39,195 nucleotides of DNA. It comes from Longimicrobium sp. (GTDB lineage Bacteria; Gemmatimonadota; Gemmatimonadetes; Longimicrobiales; Longimicrobiaceae). Numbering within the stretch: position 1 is the stretch's first letter; each line of letters begins with the position of its first letter. Made by a program: the position numbers and the translations under genes. Shown here piece after piece: positions 7,356 through 15,060 of this stretch. The notes below the pieces were generated by a model that saw only the letters and a list, made by a program, of their open reading frames with translations, did not search any database and was not told where the DNA came from. The stretch lies in NCBI RefSeq assembly GCF_035474595.1, contig NZ_DATIND010000063.1, forward strand, positions 1-39,195, given 5' to 3'.

Positions 7356-7784
7356 TTACCGCGACGCCGCGGTGCAGGTGGCGGTGCCGCTGCTGCCCAC
7401 CGGCGAGCGGCCGATGGCGCTGATCCCGCCCACGATCAGCAGGAGCGCGAGCACCACGCCGACCAGCGCGACCGTGTGCGCACGGCGCCCGTCCGTCTGC
7501 TTGCGCGCGTAGACGCTGCATCCGTGCGCCGCGACGGCCGCCAGGATCATCATCGCCAGGTGCCCCATCAGCGCGGGGTAGAAGCAGCCGAGGACCACCA
7601 TCACGATCCCCAGCAGCACCTGCAGGTCCATCACCCCGGTGAACACCGCCATGGAGATGCGCGACGGCCGCTCGTACGGCCTGCGCCCGAACACCCCCAG
7701 CGCCAGCACGATCAGGGCGACGACGCCCGCCAGCAGCACCAGGAAGCGCAGCCCCGAATGCGCGTGGAAGATATGGTTGATCAT
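7356..7784 (-). CDS. Four-helix integral membrane protein
   Basis: A 142-aa protein with four hydrophobic helices (about residues 12-32, 45-68, 73-90 and 102-122). Several His residues lie at helix ends (MINHIFHAHSGLRF, GHLAMMILAAVAAHG), a pattern seen in small haem-b or cytochrome b561-like proteins. The His placement only suggests haem binding; I do not recognise the family with certainty. It lies just upstream of the cupin gene. An 8-bp repeat array sits 44 bp upstream of its start. Confidence 0.75.
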   Translation of the reverse strand: MINHIFHAHSGLRFLVLLAGVVALIVLALGVFGRRPYERPSRISMAVFTGVMDLQVLLGIVMVVLGCFYPALMGHLAMMILAAVAAHGCSVYARKQTDGRRAHTVALVGVVLALLLIVGGISAIGRSPVGSSGTATCTAASR

Positions 7785-7827
7785 CGGTCCTCGTGGGTTG
7801 GGTGGAGGGCGACAATGTAGCGGGATG

Positions 7828-7862
7828 GTGCGAAAGTGCGAGAGTGCGAAAGTGCGAGAGTG
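7828..7862. repeat. Tandem 8-bp array (GTGCGARA)
   Basis: Four alternating octamers (gtgcgaaa, gtgcgaga, gtgcgaaa, gtgcgaga) and a partial unit lie 44 bp upstream of the four-helix membrane protein start codon, in its 5' untranslated region. Confidence 0.85.
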
Positions 7863-7960
7863 ATTCGGCGCGCGTGGCGATCTTCCGCCGCGCGCGCCGA
7901 TGGTCTTCCTGAACCTCTCTCGTAGACCAAGCGTCGCCCCGCTATGGTCCCCACGCCGAA

Positions 7961-8222
7961 GACGTCATCCTGAGGCCGGCCACACCGCAACCCGTATCCG
8001 CACAATCCTTTGCAGGCCGAAGGATCTATAGCCCGTCAAGCACGTGAATCGAGGATTCACGGGGATGGGTCCTGCTGACGTTCGATCGCATCGCGGATAC
8101 CGAACCGGAGGCACACTTCCAAGCCGAATGCCGGCTGACGTGCTGGACCGGCTATAGATCCTTCGGCCTGCAAGTGCTTGTGAATGCTTCGATTATCGCG
8201 TGGCCGGCCTCAGGATGACGTC
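7961..8222. repeat. Palindromic dispersed repeat A, full copy 2
   Basis: The outer arms are 'gacgtcatcctgaggccggc' (7961-7980) and its reverse complement at about 8202-8222. The inner arms are tttgcaggccgaaggatc (from 8009) and gatccttcggcctgcaa (ending 8172). It has the same architecture as the element at 160-361 but a longer, unrelated centre. This arm conservation with a variable centre fits a hairpin-forming or MITE-like element. Confidence 0.8.
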
Positions 8223-8263
8223 CCTTGGGGACATGTGACAACTGCTCCTGCACCGGTCCCGCA

Positions 8264-8881
8264 TCACTCCTCCGCGCCGCTCCGTGCCGCGGTGAACGGC
8301 GGCAGCTGCTCGCCGAAGTCGTCGGTCTTCAGCGTGCGCGGGCAGGGGCGGTCGCAGCGCTGGCCGCCCTCGCCGGCGACGCAGAGGAGCGCGTATTCCT
8401 GCCCCGTCCACCGCCAAACGCCGTGGCAGAACCCCGGCCCGCCCGCCAGCACGTCGGTGAACCCCTGCGAGTGCGAGGGAAGGGGATACAGCCCGCCGTT
8501 GAAGTTCAGGTTCATCCGCCACGCCCCGGCCGCGCTCCGGATGAACACCCAGTTGAACCCGCCCGCCATCCCGCCCACGCACGTCCCCTGCGCCTCCACG
8601 TGCACCTCGGGCACGGCATCGCCGTTCAGGTCCACCAGCCGCGCGGACATCTCCGTGTCCTCGCATCCCATCACCGTGTACGTCGCGGCGCGGCCGTTCC
8701 AGCTCAGGCCGTCGCCGCCGAGCGTGCGCACCATCTCCGCCTGCAGCGCCTGCTTCATCGGCGCGGCGAGCGGGAGCGGGGCGACGAGATGCGCCACCGC
8801 GGCGGCGGCGCCCTGCGCGCGGGCGTGGAGCGGGAGGAACGCGATCGAGGCGACGGCGAGGACGAAGACACGCAGCTTCAT
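8264..8881 (-). CDS. Secreted protein of unknown function
   Basis: A 205-aa protein with a classic signal peptide ending ARAQ (about 1-23), so it is exported. The mature part has a segment LVDLNGDAVPEVHVEA (about 81-98), the pattern of FG-GAP or EF-hand-like loops found in extracellular proteins. Several Cys residues (MGCEDTE, GTCVGG, FCHGV, LLCV, RCDRPC) may form disulfides after export. A Trp/Gly-rich central part (GGFNWVFIRSAAGAWRMNLNF) looks beta-structured. I do not recognise a named family. It stands alone, with the App1-type gene ending about 220 bp upstream on the same strand. Confidence 0.8.
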   Translation of the reverse strand: MKLRVFVLAVASIAFLPLHARAQGAAAAVAHLVAPLPLAAPMKQALQAEMVRTLGGDGLSWNGRAATYTVMGCEDTEMSARLVDLNGDAVPEVHVEAQGTCVGGMAGGFNWVFIRSAAGAWRMNLNFNGGLYPLPSHSQGFTDVLAGGPGFCHGVWRWTGQEYALLCVAGEGGQRCDRPCPRTLKTDDFGEQLPPFTAARSGAEE

Positions 8882-9039
8882 GGCAGCCGATCCGGAGAAG
8901 GGAGAGGATGAACCGCGGAGGTGGCGACCCGCATTGCGAAATTATTCCCGCGAACGCGTCATCTCCAGCATTTCCTCTCATGGAGAGCTCGGATAGCACC
9001 GAGCAAGCGCCGGGTGACGAATTTCGGTGCGCTTCGAAC

Positions 9040-9085
9040 GCACTCTCGCACTCTCGCACTCTCGCACTCTCGCACTTCGCACTCT
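9040..9085. repeat. Tandem 8-bp array (CACTCTCG)
   Basis: About five and a half octamers, the reverse complement of the GTGCGAGA unit, lie between the App1-type phosphatase stop (9099) and the secreted-protein start (8881). On the minus strand they begin 13 bp beyond the App1-type stop codon. Confidence 0.88.
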
Positions 9086-9098
9086 CCCGGAGCCGCGA

Positions 9099-10274
9099 TC
9101 AGACGTCGCCGGCACTCAGCTCCTCGTTCGCGTCCTGCACCGCGTCGATCGTGGGCTGCTGCTCGGCGTCGGCCACCTCGCCGATCTCCGCCAGGCACGC
9201 GGGGTCGATCCACCCGTTCCCGGCGGCGTGGCGGGCGGCGGTCACGGTGTCGTCGGCCAGGATCAGCGAGCTCCCCGCCTTCTCCACCTCGCCCGCCAGC
9301 GCGCGGATGGCCTCCACCCGCTCCGGCGCGCGGCTGACGTTGCGGATGTACACGGCCAGGATGCGCTCCGGATGGTCGTGCACCGCGCGGTGGTAGATCT
9401 CCGGGTCCTCCTGCCCGCTGTCGCCCACCAGGATGAAGGGGAGGGCGGGGAAGGTGTCCAGGATGTTGCCGATGTGCCGCAGCTTGTGCCCCGAATGCCC
9501 GCCCGGCCCGGGATCCACCGGCGAGATCCCCCAGTCGCGCAGCAGCAGCGGACCCAGCGGGATGCGGCGCAGCTCCAGGAACTCGGCCAGTGCGTCGTAC
9601 AGGTTCCAGGGGCTGCTGCTGACGTAGAACACCGGGTTGTGCGCCGCGCCGTCCCCCCCACGCTCCAGCGCGCGGTAGAACGGGGCCACGCCGGGAAACG
9701 GCATCCGCGTGTGCGCGTTCCCCAGCAGGACGTTGCGCGCCATCCGCAGCCGCGAGGCCACGTCGGTGCGCACCACGGTGTCGTCGATGTCGCTGATCAC
9801 CCCGAAGCGCGCGGCGGGCGAGGGAACGCGCACCGGCGCCGTGGTGCGGAACGGCTCGCCGCCGTCCACCGGCTCCAGCAGCTCCATCTCCACCTCCACC
9901 CACCCGGTCGGGGAAGCGAGCGGGGGATGGGGATCGGTCCAGCACTCCACGTACCCCTCGCGGTCGGCCCGCAGCTCCTGCTCGCCGCCGGGGTAGCGGA
10001 CCCGCACGCGCGCGCCGGGGATCTCGTCGCTCTCGAAGCGCTGCAGCGTGGCGGCCAGGTTCAGCCACACGCTGTCGCGCTCGCGGGCGCGGGGCGCGGG
10101 GGCGCCGCGCAGCACGCGCGCCTTCACCCACGCGCGGTCCGGGCGCCCGAAGCCGCGGTACGGCTCGATGCGCGGGCGCCGGTCGCCCGTCATCCCCAGC
10201 CGCTCGCGCTGCTCCGCCAGCTTGTCTTCCACCCGGTCGGCGAACTTCGCCAGGTGCCGCCGCCACTCCGCCAC
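9099..10274 (-). CDS. App1-type (DUF2183) phosphatase domain protein
   Basis: A 391-aa protein whose C-terminal half is an App1 catalytic domain, a HAD-fold family that includes the yeast actin-patch phosphatidate phosphatase App1. The nucleophile motif is SDIDDTVV, with Asp162 and Asp164 of DxDxT. Conserved segments follow: PVFYVSSSPWNLYDAL (about 214-229), GHKLRHI and the metal-binding loop ILVGDSGQEDPEIY (281-294). The N-terminal 150 residues are beta-rich and usual for the family. It may act on phosphatidic acid or another phosphorylated lipid; substrate is inferred from the family only. The gene is monocistronic: a strong terminator at 10345-10379 separates it from the upstream lipoprotein gene. 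Confidence 0.9.
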   Translation of the reverse strand: MAEWRRHLAKFADRVEDKLAEQRERLGMTGDRRPRIEPYRGFGRPDRAWVKARVLRGAPAPRARERDSVWLNLAATLQRFESDEIPGARVRVRYPGGEQELRADREGYVECWTDPHPPLASPTGWVEVEMELLEPVDGGEPFRTTAPVRVPSPAARFGVISDIDDTVVRTDVASRLRMARNVLLGNAHTRMPFPGVAPFYRALERGGDGAAHNPVFYVSSSPWNLYDALAEFLELRRIPLGPLLLRDWGISPVDPGPGGHSGHKLRHIGNILDTFPALPFILVGDSGQEDPEIYHRAVHDHPERILAVYIRNVSRAPERVEAIRALAGEVEKAGSSLILADDTVTAARHAAGNGWIDPACLAEIGEVADAEQQPTIDAVQDANEELSAGDV

Positions 10275-10344
10275 GCGCCCGATCCTTTCCCCCGTGAGTT
10301 TGATGATTCCGCTCTGGTGAAACGTTCGTGCCGCGTCCCCGCAT

Positions 10345-10379
10345 GCGAAAGGCCGCGGCTCGTCGCCGCGGCCTTTCGC
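10345..10379. terminator. Strong intrinsic terminator
   Basis: A perfect 14-bp stem (gcgaaaggccgcgg / ccgcggcctttcgc) with a 7-nt loop lies 43 bp beyond the stop codon of the minus-strand Ig-like lipoprotein gene and before the App1-type gene. Confidence 0.85.
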
Positions 10380-10421
10380 TCGCCGTCACCGCTCGCCCCG
10401 GAGAGGCCGGGACGCCCGCGG

Positions 10422-12359
10422 CTAGGGCGTGACGGAGATGGTGGTGGGATACCCCGCCGCCGCCAGCTGCTGCGTGTTCAGGGTCGTTCCGTTCCCCGCC
10501 CGGTCCTGGACGCTGGCGAGCGCCACCGTCCAGGCGCCGGTCTCGGCGGCGTTGAAGCGGAAGGCGCACGCTCCGGTGGCGCTGGGGGCGTTCAGCGGCA
10601 CTCCCATCGTGCACTGCCGCGTCTGCGTGCCGCCGTCGCGCCGCAGCGTCGCGGTCATGAAGAAGAGCCCGCTCCCCGCGTCGGTGGCGGAGAGCGACAG
10701 CCGCACCGAGTCGGCGGTGTTCGCCGCCACGGTGGGCGAGGAGAGGGAGAAGCCGGTGACGGCGGGAGGCGCCGTGTCTTCCTGCGGCGAGACGACCTCG
10801 ATGGCCGTGGGGTACCCGGCCGCCTGCAGGGCGGCGGTGGAGAAGGTGCGTCGGTTCCCGCGCACGTCCTCGAGCAGCACCTGTTCCACCACCCACGCCC
10901 CCGCCGGCGCGAAGGCCGGGAAGTTCAGGTAGCAGCCGTACACGTTGCTGAAGCCGCTGATGCTCGGCAGCCCCGACTCGCACCCCAGGGCGTTCCCGGT
11001 GCGCGTGCTGCGCGCGACCACGCGGACGCGCGCGATCCCCGAGCCGGTGTCCGTCACCGCCACGTTGACCACCGCCGCGGTCGAGCCGGCGGTGGCCGTG
11101 GGCTGCGGGATGGACAGGCTGTCGAGAACGGGCCCCGTCTCGTCGCCGGGGTTCTTCACCTCGATGCGCCACGGGGCGCCCGCCGCCCGCAGCGCGGCCG
11201 TGCTCACGGTGCGGTCGCGCCGGTAGTTGTGCAGGTTCACGCCCTGCACCACCCAGGCACCCCGGATCATCCATCCCGGCATCACCATCCTGCACTCGTA
11301 CACGCCGTCGTCCGCGGTCCCCGACACCAGCGTCACGTCGGCGCAGAACCAGCCGTCGCTGGTGCGCAGCGGGCTCTGCACGTCGAGGGTCAGGAAGTAG
11401 AAGGACGCGTGCGCGTTCTTCACCCCGATGCGGAAGACCAGGGAATCCACCTCGGCCAGCACCGTGCCGGGAAGGACCTCGAAGCTCACCAGCGTGGGCC
11501 AGGTGACGGCGGGATCCGCCGTCACCAGCAGCTCCGCGCGCCCCGCGCGGTCGCCACTGGTGGCGGTGATGGTGGCCGCTCCCTCGGCCAGCGCGGTCAC
11601 CAGCCCGGCGCTGTCCACCGTGGCCACCGCGGGGTTCGAGCTCCACCACCGCACCGGCGGCCCCGCCGCGGCGCGCCCGGTGACGCCGCGGAGCACGCCC
11701 TCCATCCGCTGCGTCTCGCCCACCGCCAGCGACGGGGCGATGGGCGTCACGCTCACCCACCCGGCCTCCGCGAACACCGGCGCGGCCACGTACACCGTGA
11801 AGGCGAACGACACCACCGTGGCCGGCACGTGGAAGCGCCACTCGCGGGGCGCGGTGGTGTCGCCGGGAACCAGCGGGCCGGCGTAGCGGAAGTACGGCTG
11901 CACCCCGGCGGTGAACGCCCCCTCGCCGTCGGCGTTGTCCACGGTGACCACGCCGGAGCCGTCGGTGGTGGTCGGCCCGGCGTGGAAGAACACGCGCACC
12001 CCTTCCGCCGCCGCGTTCACGCCGTCGCGGGTGCCCAGCGCCTGGCCGGTGAGGTTCTCCACCGTCACGTTCGAGCTGAGCGTGCCGCTGGCCTCGTCGT
12101 ACTTCGTGCCGCTGGACGCCAGCCGCACGTTCACCCCCTGTCCCCCGAAGATGGCGGCCCGCGCGCCGGCCGCGCCCGGCGCGCCCGCGCAGGTGAGCGT
12201 GCCCTCGCGCACCCGCACGGTGCACTGCAGCGCCGCGACGGCCGCGGGCGGCTCCGCGGCGGCGGGCGGCGCCAGGGGGCTGCGGTCCGTGCAGGCGACG
12301 GCGGCAGCGAGCACGCCGCCGAGCGCGCAGGCGGCGAGGAACGATGTGGAACGGGTCAT
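10422..12359 (-). CDS. Large lipoprotein with Big_2 and three Ig-like repeats
   Basis: A 645-aa cell-surface protein. A lipoprotein signal ends in AVAC at Cys23. Residues about 200-282 form a Big_2 (bacterial Ig-like) domain, with the usual RWWSSNPAVATVDSAGLVTAL and GAATITATSG. Three tandem repeats of about 110-120 residues follow (about 285-403, 404-525, 526-645). Each contains a TDxGSG-type segment or equivalent, a pair of Cys, GAWxVxxVxLxDxxGN and an ending like AAGYPTxIxV. They look like Ig/fibronectin-like modules built for binding or stalk formation. Start: ATG with AAGGAG about 9 nt upstream. A strong terminator follows the stop. No catalytic domain is visible, so adhesion or surface architecture is most likely. 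Confidence 0.85.
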   Translation of the reverse strand: MTRSTSFLAACALGGVLAAAVACTDRSPLAPPAAAEPPAAVAALQCTVRVREGTLTCAGAPGAAGARAAIFGGQGVNVRLASSGTKYDEASGTLSSNVTVENLTGQALGTRDGVNAAAEGVRVFFHAGPTTTDGSGVVTVDNADGEGAFTAGVQPYFRYAGPLVPGDTTAPREWRFHVPATVVSFAFTVYVAAPVFAEAGWVSVTPIAPSLAVGETQRMEGVLRGVTGRAAAGPPVRWWSSNPAVATVDSAGLVTALAEGAATITATSGDRAGRAELLVTADPAVTWPTLVSFEVLPGTVLAEVDSLVFRIGVKNAHASFYFLTLDVQSPLRTSDGWFCADVTLVSGTADDGVYECRMVMPGWMIRGAWVVQGVNLHNYRRDRTVSTAALRAAGAPWRIEVKNPGDETGPVLDSLSIPQPTATAGSTAAVVNVAVTDTGSGIARVRVVARSTRTGNALGCESGLPSISGFSNVYGCYLNFPAFAPAGAWVVEQVLLEDVRGNRRTFSTAALQAAGYPTAIEVVSPQEDTAPPAVTGFSLSSPTVAANTADSVRLSLSATDAGSGLFFMTATLRRDGGTQTRQCTMGVPLNAPSATGACAFRFNAAETGAWTVALASVQDRAGNGTTLNTQQLAAAGYPTTISVTP

Positions 12360-12503
12360 CGAGGGAAGCTCCTTGGCGGTGGGGCCGAGGGAGTAGGACC
12401 GGGGAAGGGGAGCATTCGCGGGAACAGCAGTTCCGCGCCGAATGATAGCGCCCCGGTCCGCCCGCGGAAAGAATTTCCATCCGGGAGCGGTGCCGGACGC
12501 GAG

Positions 12504-12532
12504 CGGGGCCGCGGATTGCTTCCGCGGCCCCG
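12504..12532. terminator. Perfect 12-bp hairpin, possible terminator
   Basis: The stem is cggggccgcgga / tccgcggccccg with a 5-nt loop. It could terminate minus-strand transcripts coming from the Cys-rich peptide gene about 360 bp upstream, or protect the promoter of the lipoprotein gene. No U-tract is visible, so the role is uncertain. Confidence 0.5.
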
Positions 12533-12621
12533 GTATCGTCCATCGCCGATTGATCCCAGATCCGGGAGATCAGCTTCTGCATCCGCACTGCACCTCACCC
12601 GACATCATCCTGAGTGTTGAG

Positions 12622-12668
12622 CGCTAATGCTGGGCACCGAGCGGACCAGCCTCGCGCAGTTTGCGAGG
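12622..12668 (+). repeat. Dispersed repeat B, left half
   Basis: It matches the left half of the intact copy at 51-158, including 'cagcctcgcgcagtttgcga', and stops abruptly after tgcgagg at 12668. The missing right half is found at 13548-13625. Confidence 0.75.
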
Positions 12669-13554
12669 GATTCCGCCATATCAGCGTAAGCGGTTGCTTT
12701 GCAAGGCGCTTAGCTTTCCGCTCGGTGCCTGCTGTCGGTTCTGGCTGTCGGTTGGCTTAGGCCGCCCTTTTCACGCTGTTGCGGCGTGGACTGGTCGGGC
12801 CTTGGCGCCTCGGCGATCCCACGCAAGCGCAAGGAGCAGCCTTCGGACTGCCCCTGCGCTGTTGCCTAAAGATCGGGCCTGCCTGTCAGCCATCAGCAGT
12901 ATGAGGGACCCGTCCAGACCGTGCAGGAATCCCCGTAGCACGTGCCTTGACCGCACGTGCCCTCGCACGAGTAGTCGCAGGTGCCATAGCACGAGTACTC
13001 GCACGTGAAGCACGTCGCGCCGAAAGTTGGATCGTTCGGGGGGAGCTTCCAGCAGTTGACATTCTGGGAATCGTTAACGACCGCATGGGCGTGGACGGTC
13101 CCGCCTTCCCGTCGCTGGACGGGTGAAGGCTCAAACGACTCGACGCGCAGCGTGTCCAAATCCAGAGTCAGCTTCTTCATGTAATCGTTCTCCTTGATGA
13201 GGGATGAAGCGGCCGTGCCCTTGCCGCCAAAGGTGAGGGTAAATTCTATGTCGGGAAAGTATCTTGCACAAGGCGACAATTATAACTCAGTCGGTGACCG
13301 CGATCGAGCCGTGGCGGCGGCGCTCTGCTGGTTCCACCCGCCAAGGCCTTTCAGCGACGATGGGACAAGACGGGAGAAAGCGGCCCGCCGGGTGATTTTC
13401 TCGCGGGCTCTGCTGTCGGTTCTTCTGTCGATTGTTGCGGCAAGATGCTGGATTCAGTTCGGGATCGTGTACGGGTTGCGCGCGCACACCAAAGGAATTA
13501 CGCCGTTTCCGAGCATCTTGCTGCGTTCAGCTGGTATTCACGTAATCTGCGAGG
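12662..13554. mobile_element. Candidate insertion element carrying a Cys-rich peptide gene
   Basis: A repeat-B copy is split here. Its left half ends in tgcgagg (12662-12668) and its right half begins with the same tgcgagg (13548-13554), as expected for a 7-bp target-site duplication. The 879-bp interval between them begins GATTCCG..ATATCAGC and its reverse-complemented right end begins GATTACG..AATACCAGC. These are imperfect terminal inverted repeats with about 15 matches over 22 positions. No transposase is encoded; the only supported gene is the Cys-rich peptide at 12893-13180. A further direct similarity (tgctgtcggttct...ctgtcg) occurs at 12730-12755 and 13411-13434. The interpretation as a non-autonomous element is inference. 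Confidence 0.5.
12893..13180 (-). CDS. Cys-rich precursor-like peptide 1
   Basis: A 95-aa peptide with a conserved leader and a Cys-rich core. The leader (MKKLTLDLDTLRVESF, then GGTVHAH) is shared with the peptides at 26030-26332 and 34079-34315. The C-terminal core contains ten Cys. Most directly follow Ser or Thr and are spaced every four residues (about 60-86, with CFTCEYSC, YGTC, DYSC, EGTC), so the core is a short internal repeat. The ATG at 13180 has AAGGAGA 8 nt upstream. The leader pattern LxVESFxT recalls leaders of Bacteroidota pinensin-type lanthipeptides, and the paired Ser/Thr and Cys would suit thioether rings or disulfides. No modification enzyme is encoded nearby, so processing is inference. 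It sits inside the apparent insertion element. Confidence 0.82.
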   Translation of the reverse strand: MKKLTLDLDTLRVESFEPSPVQRREGGTVHAHAVVNDSQNVNCWKLPPNDPTFGATCFTCEYSCYGTCDYSCEGTCGQGTCYGDSCTVWTGPSYC

Positions 13555-13670
13555 CTTTCCGTAGTTGTTGCTGCGACTTCAGTCGCCGGTGGAGGGAGCC
13601 AGGCCGCGAGCTTTCCATTCTTCTCTCGGAGGCCGGATGATCGATCCACCGAGGCGCTCCGTCCCGCCGC
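13181..13670. other. Intergenic region; right part of insertion and repeat B
   Basis: No supported gene. The base composition is visibly less GC-rich than the flanking genes. It holds the 5' region of the Cys-rich peptide gene (its ribosome binding site at about 13189-13195), the right end of the candidate insertion (to 13547) and the right half of repeat B (13548-13625). One long plus-strand open frame crosses all of these and is considered spurious. Confidence 0.6.
13548..13625 (+). repeat. Dispersed repeat B, right half
   Basis: It contains 'tgcgaggctttccgtagttg' and then 'ttcagtcgccggtgg', matching the right half of the intact copy at 51-158 almost base for base. The left half lies 879 bp upstream, at 12622-12668. 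Confidence 0.78.
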
Positions 13671-15017
13671 TCACCCATGCAGGTCGGCGCCTTTCCACTC
13701 GCGCGGGGCGTCGGAGATGGGCTGGAGGATGAGGTAGCTGGCCACGATCATCCCCATCAGCACGATCACGCTGAGCCCCTGGCCCACGCGCGGCGCCATG
13801 TGCAGCAGCTGGATGGTGACGTAGGTGGACGCGGCCCACAGCACCGGGCCGGTGATGGCGCTGAAGCGGCCCACCATTCCGTACAGCCCGTAGAACTCGC
13901 CCACGCGCGAGGGCGGCGTCAGGCGCAGCATGTACGGACGGTCGCTCGCCCACACGCCGCCCAGCGAGAACCCGGCCGAGGCGGCCACGAGGAACAGGCA
14001 CCAGAGCGGGAGGCCCAGGATCCCCACCGCGCCGGCCAGCGCGAACACCCCCATCCAGGCGCGCAGCACGTAGTTCAGCGTGCGCCTGGGCCCCAGCCTG
14101 TCCGTCAGCCATCCCCAGAAGAACCCGCCCGCCACCGCGAAGGTGATGGCGAAGAGCATGATGAACTGGCTGGTCTTCTGCCCCTGCGCCTCGTTCATCC
14201 CCGTGCTGACCGCCACGTTCACCGTGTACAGCGCCATGATGGAGATGACGGTGTTGATCGAGTCCGTGTAGAACACGCGGCCCACCAGGAAGCGCACCAG
14301 CCCGGGATACTGCGCCCCCGACTTCAGCGTCCGCACCGTCTGCGAGGTCGAGTCCCTCACCATGGCCCAGCCGATCGGCCGCGGCCGCGGGTTTCCGCGC
14401 TCGCGCACGAACAGGAAGCAGGGGATGGAGAAGAGCAGGAAGGCAATGGCGATGGCCAGGAAGAGCCGCGGCTTGTCGGCCGTCCCCAGCTTCAGCCCCA
14501 GCGCCACCGCCAGGTACGAGCCCAGGTAGCCGATCCCCACGCCGATCCCCCCGACCTTGCCGCGGTTGTCCTCGGTGCTGACCTCGGGGAGCATGGCGTC
14601 GTAGAACTGCGTTCCCGCCTGGTACGCCACGTTGGCCACCACGAAGCACGCCGCGGTCGCCCAGTACCCCGCCCGCGCCAGCAGCGCGGTGAAGACGATG
14701 CAGACGAGGGTGCTGGCGACCAGGAACGGCATCCGCCGCGGCGCCCGGTCCGTCATCGCGCCCAGCAGCGGGGAGACGAGGAAGATGATTCCCATCGAGA
14801 AGGCGGTGATCAGCCCGTAGGTGCTGTCGGCCCGCTGCGCCCCCACCTGGTCGCGCACCCAGAGCGAGAAGTACAGCGACACCACGCCCATGGAGAAGAT
14901 GGTGTTCGCCAGGTCGTACAGCACCCACCCGGCCACCGCCCGCTTCGTGATCAGGTGCGGCACCCGGTGCGGCGGGTACACCGGCGTGGGCTCGGATACG
15001 ATTTCGGCTTCGAGCAT
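13671..15017 (-). CDS. MFS transporter, UMF1/Atg22-like family
   Basis: A 448-aa integral membrane protein with about 12 hydrophobic helices. The family signature GWVLYDLANTIFSMGVVSLYF (30-50) at helix 1 is typical of the UMF1 / Atg22-like branch of the major facilitator superfamily, and SPLLGAMTDRAPRRMPF is the usual loop 2-3 motif. GWLTDRLGPRRTLNY repeats that motif in the second half. These proteins export small molecules such as amino acids, but the substrate here is unknown. The ATG at 15017 fits the family N-terminus. Its 5' region is occupied by an 8-bp repeat array (15026-15060) ending 8 bp before the start codon, and no Shine-Dalgarno is visible. It stands alone on its strand. Confidence 0.9.
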   Translation of the reverse strand: MLEAEIVSEPTPVYPPHRVPHLITKRAVAGWVLYDLANTIFSMGVVSLYFSLWVRDQVGAQRADSTYGLITAFSMGIIFLVSPLLGAMTDRAPRRMPFLVASTLVCIVFTALLARAGYWATAACFVVANVAYQAGTQFYDAMLPEVSTEDNRGKVGGIGVGIGYLGSYLAVALGLKLGTADKPRLFLAIAIAFLLFSIPCFLFVRERGNPRPRPIGWAMVRDSTSQTVRTLKSGAQYPGLVRFLVGRVFYTDSINTVISIMALYTVNVAVSTGMNEAQGQKTSQFIMLFAITFAVAGGFFWGWLTDRLGPRRTLNYVLRAWMGVFALAGAVGILGLPLWCLFLVAASAGFSLGGVWASDRPYMLRLTPPSRVGEFYGLYGMVGRFSAITGPVLWAASTYVTIQLLHMAPRVGQGLSVIVLMGMIVASYLILQPISDAPREWKGADLHG

Positions 15018-15025
15018 GGGGATGG

Positions 15026-15060
15026 GTGCGAGAGTGCGAGGGTGCGAACGTGCGAGAGTG
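15026..15060. repeat. Tandem 8-bp array (GTGCGARA) abutting MFS start
   Basis: Four degenerate octamers (gtgcgaga, gtgcgagg, gtgcgaac, gtgcgaga) and a partial unit end 8 bp upstream of the minus-strand start codon of the transporter. They occupy the place of the ribosome binding site. Confidence 0.85.

Larger units (their letters stand above)
7785..8263. other. Intergenic region filled by repeats
   Basis: It holds an octamer array (7828-7862) and a full repeat-A palindrome (7961-8222). The region lies between the start of the four-helix membrane protein gene and the stop of the secreted-protein gene, both on the minus strand. I see no gene in it. Confidence 0.7.
12360..12892. other. Intergenic region; hairpin and left part of insertion
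   Basis: No supported gene. It holds the promoter region of the Ig-like lipoprotein, a 12-bp-stem hairpin (12504-12532) and a remnant resembling the outer arm of repeat A (12601-12614, gacatcatcctgag). From 12622 comes the left half of repeat B, then the left flank of the apparent insertion that carries the Cys-rich peptide gene. Confidence 0.6.

Noticed and set aside
13194-13640. A 148-aa plus-strand frame
   Set aside because: It spans the peptide gene's upstream region, the insertion end and repeat B; the encoded sequence has no family features.
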